From positions 1 through 43,050 of the forward strand of contig LUCW03000820.1 of NCBI GenBank assembly GCA_001586965.3: DNA of 43,050 bases, given 5' to 3'. Positions within the stretch are counted from its first letter, which is position 1; each line of letters starts with the position of its first letter. The notes under the pieces were generated by a model. It made no database searches, was not told where the DNA came from, and saw only the letters and a list, made by a program, of their open reading frames with translations. Shown here in pieces: positions 11,501 through 21,700 of the stretch. Both the position numbers and the translations under genes were made by a program. The stretch is from Sphaeroforma sirkka. Taxonomy: Eukaryota; Opisthokonta; Ichthyosporea; Ichthyophonida.

Positions 11501-12387
11501 TATACCAGTATGTTATGAAAGTCGGATGTAGGCACAACAACGCATATGCACAGATTACTACTTGAACCGCCTACTACTTGCGCCAATTGCCAAGAGAAAC
11601 TCTTCAAAATAATAACAGCGGATACATCTTCAACACAAAACTGAAAAGAAATCCAAGGAACAATATAGCTATCCACGATTCTAAACGTCGCATATTGCTC
11701 CCCCTCAATGACGTGATGACTGAAAGATTGCCATTTACAGGCACTGACCGATAATTATGGACTGAACGTAGTCAGCATTTAGCACTGTATGCTGGTTGCA
11801 AAACGCTACAACTCAAAAATACCGGGTGAAATCAAAAAAATCGATATCTGCAATCTGCAACCTCTGATACTCGTTAGTGTGATAGACTATGTTTATAAAA
11901 ATCTTTTGTTCACAATACTTATTTTTTGTTGCGTTTACCACCCATCCATTCCTTTCTCTCTGAACAATTGGAAAAGATAATGTCGGTCAAGTAGAAGTAG
12001 ATTCCAGCCACCTGGAAAAAGAAAGGAATGCATATCATATTTAGCACATCTTTTCACATGCTCCGTGATGACGCTATGCGCTTTACTTTTCAAACATAGG
12101 TGAATTGTTAACAGTCTGAGCTGCGGCTAAGGGGACACGACTGGATGCGCGAGATTTATTCATGGTCGAGACGAGAGGTTTTTCCTCTCTCTATGTATAG
12201 CTTGCTGGCTGAGTTGCGTGTGTTTGGAAAGATTATGCATACTGGATCAGAATTATGCAAGCAGATAAGTATATCAGTCAAGGATGAAAGGCGGGAGAAA
12301 ATGAGTGATATGTGCTGATAGACAGCAGCTGAAGTTCGGAATAGTGTACAAAGGTGCAAACCCGGAAGAATATAGGACACCACATAC
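8521..12387. other. Unassigned region with scattered exon-like stretches
   Basis: No protein family is recognisable. Stretches with coding-like composition include plus 9210-9330, plus 10480-10856 (a Cys-rich frame to stop) and minus 11235-11540. The minus frame has a long hydrophobic segment beginning GFVLLTVTSLIYSIIF, which could be one or two membrane helices. Each is flanked by stops, so they would have to be exons of an intron-rich gene or remains of a decayed one. I cannot join them into a gene. They could be debris of the receptor-like gene whose membrane exon lies at 12.4-12.6 kb. Confidence 0.3.
9862..10212 (+). CDS. Possible two-exon fragment of unknown protein
   Basis: A short open stretch ends at 9911 in CGATG followed by a consensus donor GTGAGT. 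A second stretch starting at 10029 after CACTAG opens in the matching phase. It encodes LDQNYVSAIVKSGLYELKNG and runs to TGA at 10210. The phase match across the donor and acceptor is the only support. No domain is recognised and the upstream exon is short. It may be chance. Confidence 0.2.
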
Positions 12388-12620
12388 ATTATGTTTTAGT
12401 GGGAACATCATGAGTAGCATAATGGTGAGGTATAGCCCGGTGTAGAGAAATAGCATGCCCAACTGGGTGTCGGCACTACTCGGTAGAATGAACACCAGCA
12501 TAATGGTGACTACCTTCAGCACCAGCCGACCAGGATCAGCGTTGCGCTGATTGAAGTACGACGGTGAATTTCGCACTTTAAATACCAGCACAGCCGCCCA
12601 GATTATACTGACTCTTTGAA
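12388..12620 (-). CDS. Membrane exon resembling TM5-TM7 of a class C GPCR (partial)
   Basis: Class C receptors (7tm_3: metabotropic glutamate, GABA-B and protist relatives) have a conserved loop after TM5 with a Lys/Arg-x-Arg-Asn-x-Pro-x-x-Phe-Asn pattern, then TM6 and TM7. This minus-strand frame shows a hydrophobic stretch (SIIWAAVLVF), then KVRNSPSYFN, then two further hydrophobic segments (LVLKVVTIMLVFIL and GMLFLYTGLYLTIMLLMMF), then PLKHN. That matches the order and spacing of TM5 end, ICL3, TM6, TM7 and the Pro-Lys after TM7. The frame ends at 12388 against a donor GTATGTGG; the acceptor may be TTTTCAAAG near 12621. Exons for TM1-4 would lie at higher coordinates, where a LINE remnant now sits, and I do not find them. 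The gene is probably broken or split. The family call rests on one motif and the hydrophobic pattern. Confidence 0.4.
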
Positions 12621-12700
12621 AAGTTAATTCTACGTACATTCTCAGAGTTTCCAAGTTGTGTGCCTCCTCGATATCTTGATCATTGCGTCTAAGTACTAAC

Positions 12701-14747
12701 TTATTTCGGTCGAACGTGATGAAGATAGTGTAGTGGTTCAGGAAAGATTGATGGGAAGAAGTGGTCAGTAAATTCCCGGTTGAAGCTTGGGCCAAGTGAG
12801 TCGACAATGGAAGATATGCGCTGAGTCAATTCGGGCCGGTGTTGACAAAACACTGTTACTATCGAATGTTCTATGTATGCGCATGCTGACCTATTAAGTA
12901 GAGTACCAATCTCTGTGGTACGGATCGGGTCTGCGCCGTGTAGTGCCGTGGAATGGGTTAGTGCAGAGTACGAAATACCGAGAAGGACCAGGTTATCCGT
13001 CATAATCCGGTCGCGGAGCGAGGATGGGGGTAAGCCGATGCCGCACCAGACCACGGATGAATTCTGTATGTGTTGGCTGGCCTGGATCGGAAGTATCATA
13101 AGCGGAACAAACAAGCGCGATGATGACTTTCAACCGAAATTTGGAAGTAGTACTTCAACAGCGTAATTAGCCGGGGTATGGGGAACATCTGTTGATGTGT
13201 CAGGGACGGGTGAGGGTACGGTGGTTCTTCAACATGCTGGAGAAAAGATCCAAGGAGTTCGTGGAGGGTCCAGATACCGTGGAAGTCGTGGCACTCCTGT
13301 AATTGCTGAAGGAGGTCAGGGCCAATAGGTGGCAGTTTTGGGCCTACCAGGATGCGTCGAATCAGTTGTTGGATACAGGTAAAGTGGCTGGTAGTGAACT
13401 TATGGCTACCGGGGCAGACAGGGCAGAGACAGCCGTCGGTGCGGTAGTCGAGCAATGTGAACATGTCTGTATTCGTTACAATCATAGCACAGAGCCGATT
13501 TGGTGTAGACTCGAAGCAGCGATTGAAGCTGTCGTGTCTGACTGTGTCTCGGTTTGAGGTTGGCGGTTTACCCATAGCCAGTTGGTAGTAGTATTGGCGC
13601 CAGGCCATTGCCGCGATCTCCTTGTTGGACCAACGTTTTGTTGAGTTCTTTCTGATGTCGTCACAGCGTTAGCGGAGGGCTACATGGTCGGGTGTACGTC
13701 CGCCCGTGGTTTTGTGTACAGTTTTCAGGTGAGCACAGATACTGTACGGGAAGCGTAGTGATGGTTTGTCGTGGGCCCAGGCGGGTTGCGTCAGAGCGGT
13801 AAGTAGATTTGTGCTGGCCATTGAGTCGAGTTGTATTCCCAAGCAACCTCCGAGGTAGTCCGCGAATGGTCGCGCGGGGAGCAGGCCGCAATAGTGAAGT
13901 AAGTTTGTTTGATGTTTGGAAAACCGAGAGTATTTAGTGCCCGCGATGATGGTTGCTGCTTGGATGAGTGCTGAGTTAAAGCGCACAAACAGGGGGTCCA
14001 ACACATCCTTCCATATAGGCGGAGCTCAGGCAATAATGTTCAGGCCATATGTAGCCGTGGATAGGATGAATGTTTTGAACATCACCAGTCGGTTGCGGGG
14101 GTGTCGCCAGCTGAAGCCATGGAAGTCATAAGCGCGGAAATAGGCAATACACAGTGACAATGCTGCAACCAGGGATTCCATATGTCTGGCGAGGTTGATT
14201 CCTAGTACTCCGTGAGAGAGTGGGAACCCGAGATATTTTGAGTGTTTCTGTTCGGCATGTGTGGGCGCCATCTTCAGGAGGAGGTAACGTGTGTTCCAAG
14301 GTGCATCTGCAAGTGTCGGCGTGATTAGCTCACCCTTTATACGGAGGGTTGGCGCCGCGTGTCGCAAGTTGGTAGATCGTACTCGGGGTTTAATGACACC
14401 CTGTTCGAGGCCAGATTTGCGTTCCCACGCATCAATATCAACTAAGAAGGGCTGGAGCAAAACCGATCGAGGGGCTTGGATCCGTGTGCCATCGACAAAT
14501 AAATAAGAGCTTGACACCTAAGGAATCCGTGTAGATAATAAAGAGCTGGGGGTCGAAGACTGAGCCTTGTAGGATGTCATTTCATTCTATGGAATAGAGA
14601 CGAGAGCGTGCCGCGGTATGTCACTCGGGTAGGGACCCTCCCAAACAGCGCGCGGAAGCAGTTGATCTAGTTTTCGGGGATTCCAGCGTGACGCAGAAGT
14701 ACCCATAAGCGTGGGAAAACGACCTTGTCGTATGCCTTGGTTATATC
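12701..14747 (-). pseudogene. Non-LTR (LINE-type) retrotransposon reverse transcriptase, 5'-truncated and decayed
   Basis: On the minus strand, starting directly at the LTR border, the reading shows the RT motif DITKAYDKV with LW..LR..GIP, then an LQGSV-type motif followed by PQLFIIYTDSL. Next comes the catalytic box, here FVDG instead of x-x-DD, then YLGFPLSHGVLGINLARHME and FKTFILSTATYGLNI, typical of the thumb. A C-terminal Cys-Cys-His-Cys cluster (CPVCPGSHKFTTSHFTC) lies near 13,400, as in many LINE RTs. The frame is broken by a TAG near 14,670, a shift near 14,600, another before the catalytic box, TGA near 14,025, TAA near 13,670 and a shift near 13,100. It ends at TAA near 12,701. The endonuclease and first half of RT are absent. 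The damage and the mutated catalytic Asp mean it is inactive. Confidence 0.8.
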
Positions 14748-15342
14748 TGTAAACTTCGATGGAAATTACTAGGTTTCAAACTATATTAAACTAAAATACA
14801 ATTTAGTCAGTTAGGATTTAGCAGTGGTAGCTTGTGTAAGAATGATCGGGACTGCCTCTTGTTAAGAGCCTAAATATCCTCGATCACACAGGGCGTACCT
14901 CTAGCTGTTCTTTATTGAATAATTTTCACTAGAAGTACTAAGTGTTCATGACCACTTGCCTAATTTGTAAATAGACGTAATAACGTAAGTCACGTTAATA
15001 CATTAGCTGATATAAACAAAGTTCCATCTGAAGAAAAGTTATAAAAAGAAAAAGACTTATTGGATTTTGGAGATTGGCGGGAGGACCAAAATCTATAAGT
15101 AGTAGTTCGGAGATTATAAAATTTAGTTTATAATATCCTACATCTACTAATGTCTCAAATAGGTCCAAGTAGATGAGTCATACCAAATACTCAGGCCATT
15201 GGAGCCATCAAAGTGAATTTAGAACACTTTGGAAATATTGGAAAAAGAGCTTGTACTAAATTATTTAAAATACAAATAAAAACCAATGTATTATCTCAAT
15301 TGATCTTGATATTTTAGACTGACCGGATGCCGTATTTCTACA
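14748..15342 (-). repeat. 3' LTR of the inverted copy (595 bp)
   Basis: Read on the minus strand, this LTR starts TGTAGAAATACGG at 15342 and ends CGAAGTTTACA at 14748, giving TGTA..TACA ends. It is almost identical to 23097-23691; one difference I noticed is GACTAAATT against GATTAAATT near its 3' end. It abuts the decayed LINE directly. Confidence 0.8.
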
Positions 15343-15458
15343 TAGCCCCCAGTAGCTTTTAGAACTACGAACGTACGTTAAGATACGATCTAGTTGGTAA
15401 AGCGAAAACCAAAGTAAAAACGGTTTCGGTCATGACGTATGTGCCTATATGTACGAGT

Positions 15459-18127
15459 TCAAGACTCATGTTGTACTCTATGTCGTTTAGTATTTGGTCC
15501 AGTAACCATTTCCGATGTAGGCGCCTTACGTTTATTATTTGGTAAGGTAATAGCCAAAGGCTGTTCTTCATTAGTAAGTAAGTTTGAACAATTTTCTGCA
15601 CTGTTGGTAAGCAGATCAGAAAGTTTAGTCACGTAGGAAGTAGGTGGCAAATAGGGAATTTCAGATCCGTCAGGGTTTGTAGTCACCTGAGGAAACCCTT
15701 TTCGTTTATCTCGTGTGTTCTTATGTAAACGCTTATTCCATTTCTTATTAAAGATACGAAGAAAGTCGCGAGATTCACGAAATGCATCGGAGGCTAGCCA
15801 AGCTACTGTCCCATCCATGAAACGGGTCTTGTAGTAAGTGTAACCGTCTTCGGATGTTTTATCAATTATATCTTTGACTTGTGACTCCATAACTGGTACA
15901 TCAGAATCCAATGAGCGAGCGAATGAGAGTTCAGAGGTAGGGATACGGTGAGTGCCTAGATTGGTTGCGCTAGTACCATCAATGTTATTCACTTCGTAAG
16001 TATCACTCTTCTCATCATGGTAGGAAATAACAAAAGGTCCTATCGTCTTAGAAGAGAGTTCGGTAACGTTGGCGTTTCGATTTATAATGTTAACGTAATC
16101 GCCGACTTTGAACTGAACAATGTTCTTAGTGTTATTCCATCGGTCATACGCTTTAAGTAGGACGCGATTCTTGTGCTCGAGTAAACAGGGGTAAACAACG
16201 TTCTGCATATGCTCGATCTTTTGTAGCCACGGGGTAGCGTGTTTCTCGGGCGCAGTTTTATCAAACGTTGCTTGTAATTCACTATAGCGGCCAAAGAAAT
16301 AGTGAAACGGGAGTGTTCCAGTTTGAGGATTCATGCAGTTATTCATTTGAGTCTGAACCCGTTTCAAATGATAAGGCCACATATCCTCAACGTCGTCTAG
16401 TGCGGTACGCAAGTGTTTCTTAAGTTCTCTATGACGTGTCTCATTTGCACCCTGCGTTTGAGGTTTGTAAGGAACACCACGCCTATGGGTCATGCCTGAT
16501 ACGAGTATAAGTGCCTCCATTACGTCGGTACAAAACTCACTACCGTTATCAGAACATAGTACTCGGGGGAAACCGAAGTCATTAAAGACGTGATAGCATA
16601 ATCTTGCCACTGTTTGTGGACGTTTGTTCGGTATTGCATAAAGCAAGTTATAGCCCGAAGCCACACATAAGAAATGACAGATATATACATCGCCAGTATG
16701 CTTGGATCGCAGGAGTTTAACCAAATCGACTATGACTCGGCGCATCGGTTGGTCTTCTGTCACACTTTTTAGGGGTGCCCAACCGTATCGCTTGATCTGG
16801 TTCTTTTCACAATCAGTACAGCGTCGGTATACTTCGCGTATGGTTTCTTTTAGCGCCGGGTGATCAAGCCCTGCACGAATAGCCATTTTATAAGTATGCT
16901 CATATGCTCGATGCGTTAAATTATGTATAATTTTAACTCTACTTTCGAGCTCCTCTAAGTCAGTCAGATTCTGCGTAACGCTGGCTGGATGAACCATAGT
17001 CCTGTTGGAAAGGGCAACCTCAGTATCAGGAGGGGTAGAGTCCTGAGATACATAATTGACAACATTGGATTGTTGAAGTATCTTCTTCAGTTGTTTCGCA
17101 ACTCCTGGCTGTTCTTTAAGCAGCGCTTTAAGTAGTTGAGTGCGAGCTTCAGGTTCTCTTAGAGTTTTGAGTCTTTGATCCATGGCCTTAGCTAGTTCCA
17201 TGTTTTTACGATCTAATGCCGTTTCAATCGGCATTACCTCGACTGCAATCTTGTTGGGTGCATGTGTTGTACGAGTCTTGAGCTTTTGTTCAAACTCTTT
17301 AGACTCCTCTAGTTTAGCTAAGAATTCGGTTGAGGGTTTCCACTCAGTGGTACCTGCAGGACCGATGCGACAAACAATGGTGTGTTTCCAAGGCGTCTTC
17401 TTAATAGAATAGAATCCCTGATACAAGAACGTGTCGGTTTCACGGTCGACATAAATAGGTTCGTCTTGAATCATATTAATTAAATCACGTATCCATGGGT
17501 CGGAGTTACGTAAGGGACAACACAGCGTAATGGTAGATTTAGTAATATTAACATAATTTAACAACTGTGCGATAAGTTGACAAGGTGGGTTAGCCCACGC
17601 ATTATGCTTTGATAAGTCAAGCTGAAATGCATCACCTTTAGGATGAGTCAACGACCTATATTCAGAAACCTGTTTGTTATGTTCTGCGGCGAACATATCA
17701 ACAGTAAATGGACCCCATCGTGATTGAGCGAGGTTAAACCATTTCTTATTTAGCATCCAATCGGTTGCTAATAACTCCTTGACTGTTTTCTGGTAGTCGG
17801 GCACAAGTCGAGAGAGCATGTCAGGAAGATGGTTATGTATTCCTGGTATGTGTGTTATATTAAAAGCGAACTTGGCAATAATGTCATGCCAGCGGCTCAC
17901 CAACTGTGAATCAGGGTTCATATCTTTAAGTATGTTAAAGACTTTGATCACAGGCGACAGTAAAGTAACTTCCATAAAGGTAGTCTTTAAACTGTCTTAG
18001 CGCAGTAACTATAGCAAGGAGCTCTTGTTTAACGGTAGGGTAATTCCGTTGACTCTTATTATAACTCTTGCTAAAGAATTGTATGTAGCGCGGTTTACCA
18101 TTTATCGTTTGGTAAAGCACTCCACCT
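15459..18127 (-). pseudogene. pol: Inverted pol 3' half: RNase H end, Dam-like domain, D,D35E integrase (838-codon open frame to 17975)
   Basis: This copy is the better preserved one from 17975 down: a continuous 838-codon frame. Residues 27-56 are the end of RNase H (HIPGIHNHLPDMLSR). Residues 84-165 match the Dam-like N6-adenine methyltransferase fold known from DIRS elements and phages, with GPFTVDMFAAEHN at 88-100, NPPC at 129-132 and a following LCCPLRNSDPW. The integrase N-domain has His360, His372, Cys386 and Cys389. The core has Asp417, Asp476 (CSDNGSEF) and Glu512, spaced exactly D,D35E. A C-terminal region of about 300 residues with basic stretches (NKKWNKRLHKNTRDKRKG) follows. Upstream of 17975 the RNase H start continues to 18127 in another frame, because two A-runs are each one base shorter than in arm 2. 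There is no protease or RT, so it depends on other copies. Confidence 0.85.
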
Positions 18128-18753
18128 TTTTTGAAGATGCACGTGACCGTGAACTTCTAGAGTCTCGCAAGTTCTTTGCGAACGATACCACTATTCGAGG
18201 TGCTCTAGCTCATATGACACATATGAATACTCGGATGGGTGGTCGTACCTATACTGGCGAATATTTATTAATTTGTCAGATGATGGAGACTCTGGGAGCT
18301 AACCTCTTTAAGAAAGTCAATGATGACATCATCGCCTATGGTGATTTGCGATCTATGCCTTGGTCTGTCTTTGAGAAGATAGTACACAAGCATACCAATT
18401 CCTCTACTAGAGTACTTAGTACCACGAGCTACACCCAGCCCACTAAGCGAAACGCAGTAGAGACTAATACTGCGCGTAGTACTAAGAAACCTCGCACTAC
18501 TACTGGAGGGGGTACTGGCTCTACTTCTACCGAACCGAAAGGTGATAAGAAGGTGAGAGCGCCTTGCAAGAAGTGTGGTTACAACCTCACAAAACGTAAT
18601 GGCAAGTGGAATGGTAGACACGACCCTGTTAAGTGTGCACCAGGCAAGCCAGATTTTGGACACTATATGAAAGAGTGTGCTACTTGCAAGGGTACTAACG
18701 GTTGGCACAAAGAGGATTGCAAGGACTTACCAGACGTCCAAGTTAAGCACTGA
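18128..18753 (+). pseudogene. gag: 5'-truncated gag with two zinc-binding motifs
   Basis: Gag forms the virus-like particle and packages element RNA. The fragment opens in the palindrome junction and runs about 208 codons to TGA at 18751. The first part is helical and charged (capsid C-terminal-like). A Thr/Ser/Gly-rich linker follows, then Cys-x2-Cys..His..Cys (CKKCGYNLTKRNGKWNGRHD) and a second set, CATCKGTNGWHKEDC. The second has spacing Cx2Cx6Hx3C, not the classical Cx2Cx4Hx4C zinc knuckle. The start codon, most of capsid and the 5' LTR are absent. The first codons that read into arm 1 (from about 18025) are antisense RNase H sequence and not native gag. The frame is the same as the following pol frame. 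Confidence 0.75.
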
Positions 18754-18762
18754 CAGTACCAT

Positions 18763-21700
18763 ATGTGCGCACTAGAGCAAGATTATGAGAAAATGTTCAA
18801 TAAAATCTATACCAAAGGAGATGAACGTATCTTTCAAACAGTTTTCGTAAATGGAGAAAAAGTTATGGCACTATTTGATCCAGGGGCTGAAGTCTCTGCT
18901 ATCTCATGCCGAGTAGCCTACGCTACAGATATGGCTGTCCATAACGAAACAACTGATTTAATCTTGGGAAATGGCAAAGTTACTACTTGCGAACAAGCCA
19001 TTGACTATGCACACATAATGCTGTCAGATAGAAGAGAAGTGAAGACTCACCTAATCGTTACTGACATGTCTCAGAAATACGATTTAATTATAGGTATGAC
19101 TGATCTTCTCAGTTTAGGTATAACACTCACTGGTCTGCCTAATGGGCTAGACCCGAATAAAGATCAGTCAGATGATAATATGTTAAAGATACCTAAACCT
19201 CCGGAAGGTGAAGCAAAGGATATGATTCCGCACTTCACCGATATAATTATGGACTTAATTATACAAAACAGGAAGATTGCAATAACTGACTGGTGTATGT
19301 TTAAGTTCTCTAATGGGTACGTTAGACTTGACTTAACAAACGTCGACTTCTCTAAGTTAAAGTGTCCTTCACATAACTACGTGAGTTGGAGACACAAAGA
19401 CGTTGTCAAAACCCAAATCGAAGATTGGTTAAAACAGGGTCTAATTGAAATCAATTATGATGCAACCCCAGTTAACTTAGCTCTCTTAGCGGTCGATCAA
19501 TATAAATCTGATGGAACGTTTAGTAAAACAAGAGTAGTACTAGACCTGTCGCCAATCAACAAACTAATTCCGCAACATAGTTTTCCCTTACCTAAGATAA
19601 GCGAGATACTACGCAAAATGGAGGGTGCGACTATCTTTTCCAAGATAGACTTAAAAGCTGCATTCCATCAACTACAGATATATGAGCCTCATAGGAAATA
19701 CTTTTCCTTTACTTGGCAAGGTAAGAAGTACCAGTTTAAAGGTGCACCTGAAGGCTTACACATGTTACCTTCTTTCTTCCAACAAGTTATGATGGAACTA
19801 TTTGCGGACCTGTCGTATAACGTATCAGTCTATTTAGATGATATAGTTATCTTTACAAAGACAGCACATGAACATGCTAAACTCGTTAAAGAAGTCTTAA
19901 AGCGACTTAATCATGCTAAACTTAAGATTAACGAAGACAAGTGTTCTTTTGCTAAAGATACTATACACTTACTTGGCTAAAAAAGTATCTGCAGCAGGGG
20001 TAGAAATTGATCCTGGCAAGAAACAGTTTCTGTTGGATTTATCAACACCAATTACTGGAAGCGATGTGAACTCTGTGTGTGGGTTTGTTAACTTCTTCTC
20101 GGATTCGGTACCGCATCTTTCTCATTACTTAAAGCCTTTCAGTCACCTACGGCTGCACAAAGGACCTTTGGGAAAGCTTTGGACTAAAGAATGTGATGAT
20201 GCATTTAAACTAGTCAAAAGTAAAGTAATGGACGCACCCATCATGCAGTACCCTGTGGATGGTGTCCCATTCAAGTAGCAACCGACGCTTCAGATCGAGC
20301 GGTAGGTGGAGTGCTTTACCAAACGATAAATGGTAAACCGCGCTACATACAATTCTTTAGCAAGAGTTATAATAAGAGTCAACGGAATTACCCCCTACCG
20401 TTAAACAAGAGCTCCTTGCTATAGTTACTGCGCTAAGACAGTTTAAAGACTACCTTTATGGAAGTTACTTTACTGTCGCCTGTGATCAAAAGTCTTTAAC
20501 ATACTTAAAAGATATGAACCCTGATTCACAGTTGGTGAGCCGCTGGCATGACATTATTGCCAAGTTCGCTTTTAATATAACACACATACCAGGAATACAT
20601 AACCATCTTCCTGACATGCTCTCTCGACTTGTGCCCGACTACCAGAAAACAGTCAAGGAGTTATTAGCAACCGATTGGATGCTAAATAAGAAATGGTTTA
20701 ACCTCGCTCAATCACGATGGGGTCCATTTACTGTTGATATGTTCGCCGCAGAACATAACAAACAGGTTTCTGAATATAGGTCGTTGACTCATCCTAAAGG
20801 TGATGCATTTCAGCTTGACTTATTAAAGCATAATGCGTGGGCTAACCCACCTTGTCAACTTATCGCACAGTTGTTAAATTATGTTAATATTACTAAATCT
20901 ACCATTACGCTGTGTTGTCCCTTACGTAACTCCGACCCATGGATACGTGATTTAATTAATATGATTCAAGACGAACCTATTTATGTCGACCGTGAAACCG
21001 ACACGTTCTTGTATCAGGGATTCTATTCTATTAAGAAGACGCCTTGGAAACACACCATTGTTTGTCGCATCGGTCCTGCAGGTACCACTAAGTGGAAACC
21101 CTCAACCGAATTCTTAGCTAAACTAGAGGAGTCTAAAGAGTTTGAACAAAAGCTCAAGACTCGTACAACACATGCACCCAACAAGATTGCAGTCGAGGTA
21201 ATGCCGATTGAAACGGCATTAGATCGTAAAAAACATGGAACTAGCTAAGGCCATGGATCAAAGACTCAAAACTCTAAGAGAACCTGAAGCTCGCACTCAA
21301 CTACTTAAAGCGCTGCTTAAAGAACAGCCAGGAGTTGCGAAACAACTGAAGAAGATACTTCAACAATCCAATGTTGTCAATTATGTATCTCAGGACTCTA
21401 CCCCTCCTGATACTGAGGTTGCCCTTTCCAACAGGACTATGGTTCATCCAGCCAGCGTTACGCAGAATCTGACTGACTTAGAGGAGCTCGAAAGTAGAGT
21501 TAAAATTATACATAATTTAACGCATCGAGCATATGAGCATACTTATAAAATGGCTATTCGTGCAGGGCTTGATCACCCGGCGCTGAAAGAAACCATACGT
21601 GAAGTATACCGACGCTGTACTGATTGTGAAAAGAACCAGATCAAGCGATACGGTTGGGCACCCCTAAAAAGTGTGTGACAGAAGACCAACCGATGCGCCG

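Larger units (their letters stand above)
14748..18127 (-). repeat. Inverted repeat arm 1
   Basis: Reverse complement of 20304-23691. Identity stops at 18127, where arm 1 runs into TTTTTGAAGATGC (gag of the plus copy) while arm 2 is preceded by GATCGAGCGGT (RNase H). The junction is abrupt and lies inside the RNase H coding sequence of the inverted copy. Confidence 0.9.

Noticed and set aside
11235..11540. TM1-TM2 of the class C GPCR candidate
   Set aside because: It lies downstream of the TM5-TM7 exon on the same strand, so it cannot be the N-terminal part of that gene, and its motif content is too weak to name.
18025..18127. Extension of the gag ORF upstream to 18025
   Set aside because: These codons are the antisense of RNase H in arm 1. 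The open frame across the junction is accidental, and its first codon is not a convincing start.
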